NCBI GenBank assembly: GCA_036555105.1
Contig: DATBMA010000066.1
Span: 1-36,028 of the forward strand
DNA from: DATBMA01 sp036555105
GTDB taxonomy: Bacteria; Actinomycetota; Acidimicrobiia; Spongiisociales; ZC4RG35
Reading direction: 5' to 3'
Length of the DNA: 36,028 nucleotides
Shown here: positions 33,489-36,028 of the stretch, one piece after another
Numbering within the stretch: position 1 is the first letter of the stretch
Layout: each line of letters starts with the position of its first letter
Notes under the pieces: model-generated
What the model was told of the DNA's origin: nothing
The model's input: the letters and a program-made list of their open reading frames with translations, nothing else
Databases searched by the model: none
Program-made: the position numbers and the translations under genes

Positions 33489-33559
33489 CCGAGGGCCCTC
33501 ACCTTCGATGGCAGGCCGCCACGATACATCTGGCCTCTATCGGGAACCCGGCCCATCGG

Positions 33560-34852
33560 TCAGGGGGACGCCGGCTCGCGGTCGACGTGGCGCATCCGCC
33601 GCGATGGAGTCGGAGGGGAGACTGCCTTGGACTCCAGCATTTCCTGCTGGCGAGACTCCCTCTCGTACCAGTCGGCGTAGGCGTTGGAACCCCACCATGC
33701 GGTCGCTCCGTGGAGCAACACACTCAACCCCACCGTGGCGATTACCGCCGACACGATGGTGGATTGCCCGAGCAAGTCCGACTCGTTGACGGTCACGATC
33801 GCCAGGATGATCGAGGCCAGGCCGCGTGGGCCGAACCAGCCGACATAGGCCACGGTGGGCTTGCCCAGATGGGTGCCGGCCAGAGCCAGCGCCACCGACC
33901 CCATCCGGATGATCAGCAGGCTCAACAGCCCGTAGGCGACCGCTGCCCATCCCAGGCGGCCGAGGGCAGGGCCCAGGCCGATCGCACCGAAAAGGACGAG
34001 GCTGGCCAACGTCAACAGGTAGCCGGTGGCTTCTGCGAACGAGGTGAGGTCGGGGATCCCGGTCTTCTCCCTCCTCCCCATGCTGAATCCCGCCACCCAT
34101 GCTGCGATGAACCCGCTGGCGCCGAACGCATCGGCGGCCGCCCAAGCCAGCAGGGCGATTCCAACGGGGAAGATGCGGGCCCAGCCACCGTCTACCCACC
34201 CGCGCCGGTTGCAGATTGCGAGCAGCACCGCGCCGCCAACCCCCGCCACCACCCCGACCGCGACCGCAACCACGGTTTGGACGAGGATCGCCCTCAGGAC
34301 ATCCGCCAGTCCCCCACCCGTCTCCTCCGCGATCGCCGCTTCCAGTAGGAAGAAGAAGATCGGCAGCGCCAGTCCGTCGTTGAGCCCGCTCTCGACATTG
34401 AGGGCGCGCCGGATGCGCACCGGCACCCTCGGGTTGGAAACCACTCCGGTGCCGAGGGCGGCGTCGGTGGGAGCGAGCATCACCCCGAGAAGCGCCGCCT
34501 CCAGGATCGACAACCCAGGGAAGACCAGGACCGCCACCAGGGTCCCCGCCACCATCATGACCGGAAGCCCGATCCCGAGCAGGCGCCCAGGGATGGTGGT
34601 GTCCTCCTTCCAGTCGAGGTGACTTACCGAATAGGCGTCGGTGAACAGAACCACCGCCAACGTGATCTCCAGCACCGACTCGACCGCTCCCGAGGGAGAT
34701 GTACCGAAGAGGCCGGGGTCCAGCAGGAAGGCCGCGACCCCCAGGCCGACGAAGAGCATTGGCCCTGTGATCGGTGTCGATGCAAGTCGTCGGGAAACCA
34801 GCGCGTATGCGCTCATGAACAACGCCAGGACGACCAGCGGCATCGGCGGCAT
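33560..34852 (-). CDS. CPA1-type Na+(K+)/H+ antiporter
   Basis: The 430-residue membrane protein has about 12 hydrophobic segments. The CPA1 ion-site motifs are present: APTDAALG at 127-134 and ESGLNDG at 154-160 with N158-D159, the asparagine-aspartate pair of electroneutral antiporters. A soluble tail of about 40 residues rich in Arg, Ser and Pro follows. ATG 34852 is the longest start, and an ATG nine bases later is possible. A 300-400 base stretch free of genes lies upstream and holds structured sequence. Confidence 0.9.
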   Translation of the reverse strand: MPPMPLVVLALFMSAYALVSRRLASTPITGPMLFVGLGVAAFLLDPGLFGTSPSGAVESVLEITLAVVLFTDAYSVSHLDWKEDTTIPGRLLGIGLPVMMVAGTLVAVLVFPGLSILEAALLGVMLAPTDAALGTGVVSNPRVPVRIRRALNVESGLNDGLALPIFFFLLEAAIAEETGGGLADVLRAILVQTVVAVAVGVVAGVGGAVLLAICNRRGWVDGGWARIFPVGIALLAWAAADAFGASGFIAAWVAGFSMGRREKTGIPDLTSFAEATGYLLTLASLVLFGAIGLGPALGRLGWAAVAYGLLSLLIIRMGSVALALAGTHLGKPTVAYVGWFGPRGLASIILAIVTVNESDLLGQSTIVSAVIATVGLSVLLHGATAWWGSNAYADWYERESRQQEMLESKAVSPPTPSRRMRHVDREPASP

Positions 34853-34940
34853 TCAAGTGGCGCTGGCGCGACCGGGTGGCTTCGACCCGTGCCGGCAAGC
34901 CCGATCCCCGACCGAAGCCCAACGTAGTCTGTCCGTGACT

Positions 34941-35095
34941 ACATCAGGACAAACTCCCTGATGTCGCTGGCGGATGCCGGTCGGTAACTCCTTGGTTAAC
35001 GACAACGTTCCTTCGTCACCATTGGCCGACCACAGACGGCGGGAGCAGCCAGAGCCGTCCGGAGAGACCGCCACAGGGGGTCTCTCCTGTTTGTT
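34941..35095 (+). ncRNA. Candidate structured RNA ending in a terminator
   Basis: Four stems follow each other on the plus strand. ACATCAGG pairs with CCTGATGT (34941-34964). GGTCGG pairs with CCGACC (34979-34984 and 35026-35031), enclosing a smaller AACG/CGTT hairpin. GACGGC pairs with GCCGTC (35035-35059). GGAGAGACC pairs with GGTCTCTCC (35061-35087), followed by a T-rich tail. The arrangement is that of a small RNA or a regulatory leader, but no known riboswitch consensus fits and no gene lies directly downstream. The 5' end and promoter are not clear. Confidence 0.4.
35061..35095 (+). terminator. Intrinsic terminator hairpin, plus strand
   Basis: GGAGAGACC (35061-35069) pairs perfectly with GGTCTCTCC (35079-35087), a 9-bp stem with a 9-base loop, followed by TGTTTGTT. 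The T-rich tail is only on the plus strand. No protein-coding gene runs into it from the left on that strand, which is why a non-coding transcript is proposed. Confidence 0.6.
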
Positions 35096-35130
35096 CGAGC
35101 TAGCTCGACGATCGACGACCAAAGGTGGTG

Positions 35131-35163
35131 ATGTCTGCGATCCGACGGGCAGGTGGTTGTTAG
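35131..35163 (+). CDS. Ten-codon open frame after the terminator
   Basis: ATG at 35131 begins MSAIRRAGGC and stops at TAG 35161-35163. An AAAGG lies five bases upstream, a good ribosome binding site. It could be a leader peptide or a chance frame. No gene follows on this strand in the window, so a regulatory role has no obvious target. Confidence 0.2.
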   Translation: MSAIRRAGGC

Positions 35164-35179
35164 AACCGGCGAGGCGGCC

Positions 35180-35199
35180 GGCGCGGCCTCAACCGCGCC
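35180..35199 (-). terminator. Hairpin after the secreted protein gene
   Basis: GGCGCGG (35180-35186) pairs with CCGCGCC (35193-35199) in a perfect 7-bp stem with a 6-base loop, 16 bases after the stop of the minus-strand gene at 35216. It has no T run. It probably ends or stabilises that message. Confidence 0.5.
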
Positions 35200-35215
35200 A
35201 GCCCAGCCTCATCCC

Positions 35216-35797
35216 TCAGGTTGATGGTTCCGATGTAGTCGTCGCGTACGTGGTCGTAGTGGTCGGCATGCTGGTCGAGGTAGTCGTAGGCGGCGCACCG
35301 CACCCCTTGACCCAGAACACCTTGTGCTTGACGTCGGATCCCTGCGAACCGGGAGCGTTGACCGTCAACTTGATGTGAAAGCCCTGCTGTGGGTGCTCAG
35401 TCAATCCTCCAAGCAGGCCCGACAGGTCGTAGGTCTCGGACGCGTCGAGACCCGCTTCACTGCCTCCACCCGAATTGTCGTCCTCACCGATGAACACGGT
35501 GTCCGTCAGTATCACTGTTCCCTGGCCGGATGGGGGCTGGGCCGTGAAGGTCACGGTGGCATTCAGGTCACCCTCATCGAACCCGTAGAAGTCGACCTGA
35601 AAGGCACAGCCGACATGAGGCTCGTTGTTGGGGTGATCGTCAAATGCCGCCCCATCGATCTTGACGGTCCCGTTGTTCCCGGCCGGATCGACCGGCTTCG
35701 CCGCAGAGCCTGCCCATAGGACTCCTCCGGCGAGGAACACCACAACCATTGCAGCCAGAACACGCCGACCTGGCGCGGAGGATGCTTCCTCCCTCAT
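35216..35797 (-). CDS. Secreted protein with Thr-rich tail
   Basis: The 193-residue protein has a signal peptide: basic RR at 11-12, hydrophobic VLAAMVVVFLAGGVLWAG at 13-30 and a likely cut after GSAA (33). The mature part contains KIDGAAFDDHPNNEPHVGC and FQVDFYGF, with C64 and C166 possibly forming a disulfide, then ends in about 24 residues of mostly Thr, Ser and Pro. There is no LPXTG or final membrane helix, so it would be released or held by other means. ATG 35797 is preferred, with AAGGAAG at good spacing; GTG 35803 is less likely. Confidence 0.8.
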   Translation of the reverse strand: MREEASSAPGRRVLAAMVVVFLAGGVLWAGSAAKPVDPAGNNGTVKIDGAAFDDHPNNEPHVGCAFQVDFYGFDEGDLNATVTFTAQPPSGQGTVILTDTVFIGEDDNSGGGSEAGLDASETYDLSGLLGGLTEHPQQGFHIKLTVNAPGSQGSDVKHKVFWVKGCGAPPTTTSTSMPTTTTTYATTTSEPST

Positions 35798-36028
35798 TCC
35801 CACTTCCTTCCCTCGGACCCCAAGGAGAGGCTACAGCGGGCTCAAGGGTGGGTGAAGAGGGTTTCTCTGGCGAAGTTGCCCATTTGACCGTCCTTAGGCG
35901 GCGCTTGCCGGGAGGGTCGTGGCCGGCTCGGGCGACCCCTGCTCTCAAGGAAGCGGACGGGTGCCTTGTTGCCCGCCACGCAGTTTGAAGGACTTTCTGG
36001 GCCCGTCGGCCGCGTCGTTCGCCCTCAC
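35798..36028. other. Right-edge region without a supported gene
   Basis: I see no convincing gene in these 231 bases. Minus-strand frames that enter from the right edge show no recognisable product. The part nearest 35803 contains the GGAAGGAAGTGGG ribosome binding region of the secreted protein gene. A promoter could lie here, but no clear hexamer pair is visible. Confidence 0.5.

Larger units (their letters stand above)
34853..35215. other. Gene-free stretch with structured elements
   Basis: These 363 bases separate two minus-strand genes and hold no convincing gene. They contain four stem-loops at 34941-35087, a perfect palindrome CGAGCTAGCTCG (35096-35107), a 10-codon frame at 35131, and a GC hairpin at 35180-35199. 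The first 85 bases before the antiporter show nothing I can name. Confidence 0.7.

Noticed and set aside
33537..34922. A 461-codon minus-strand frame overlapping the antiporter
   Set aside because: Same strand but wrong frame; its translation is Gly/Arg-rich with no membrane segments, whereas the other frame gives a proper CPA1 protein.
34941..35215. A tmRNA, SRP RNA or known riboswitch (c-di-AMP, SAM, fluoride, guanidine)
   Set aside because: I looked for their conserved cores as far as I remember them and found none; the order of stems also does not fit.
35640..35948. A minus-strand frame of 102 codons at the right edge
   Set aside because: It overlaps the signal-peptide end of the secreted protein in another frame and has no recognisable features.

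Overview
The window is GC-rich, tightly packed chromosomal DNA from an actinomycete-like bacterium (Actinomycetota). The evidence is a complete Pup-proteasome locus, actinobacterial neighbours such as HelY, PafB/PafC, a DUF4193-type acidic protein and TrmI, frequent GTG and TTG starts, and gene order matching two loci of Mycobacterium tuberculosis. It is clearly not a mycobacterium; an acidimicrobial-type lineage is my guess, not something the sequence proves. I see no tRNA, rRNA, CRISPR array, insertion sequence or prophage.

Positions 1-26239 are read entirely from the minus strand. In the direction of transcription (right to left) the order is arc-dop-pup-prcB-prcA, pafA, pafB-pafC, a small zinc-ribbon gene, tatA-tatC-helY-dagK (lipid-kinase family), DUF4193-glycosyltransferase-GNAT-Nudix-M20-HAD-small acidic-nadK, and pyrG-Nudix-ald-xerD-dksA type-HD domain-scpA-scpB-rluB-aroA. 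The first part labels proteins with Pup, degrades them, and includes the PafBC damage regulator and Tat export. The second covers lipid and glycan chemistry, NAD phosphorylation and small hydrolases. The third covers CTP synthesis, chromosome dimer resolution, condensin subunits, rRNA pseudouridylation and the shikimate pathway. Neighbouring genes repeatedly share four bases (ATGA, GTGA or TTGA), so translational coupling is pervasive.

From 26.25 kb onward the layout changes to short, mixed-orientation units: a ferredoxin divergent from arc, trmI behind a tiny membrane protein, a cluster of small membrane proteins including a holin-like one, two MFS exporters, an acyl-CoA dehydrogenase, a PLDc_N/SHOCT membrane protein, a CPA1-type cation/proton antiporter and a secreted Thr-rich protein.

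The least explained features are non-coding. Degenerate 7-bp repeat tracts start directly after the prcA and pafA stop codons and share a perfect 13-bp inverted repeat that brackets pafA. The right-hand tract also supplies the -35 of a predicted leaderless pafA promoter. A related 8-bp tandem repeat lies at the end of trmI. An inverted repeat straddles the -10 of the arc operon promoter. A run of stem-loops ending in a terminator-like hairpin with a T-rich tail occupies the plus strand at 34.94-35.10 kb, with no gene to explain it. All functional statements rest on reading the sequence and on knowledge of the families; no database search was run.
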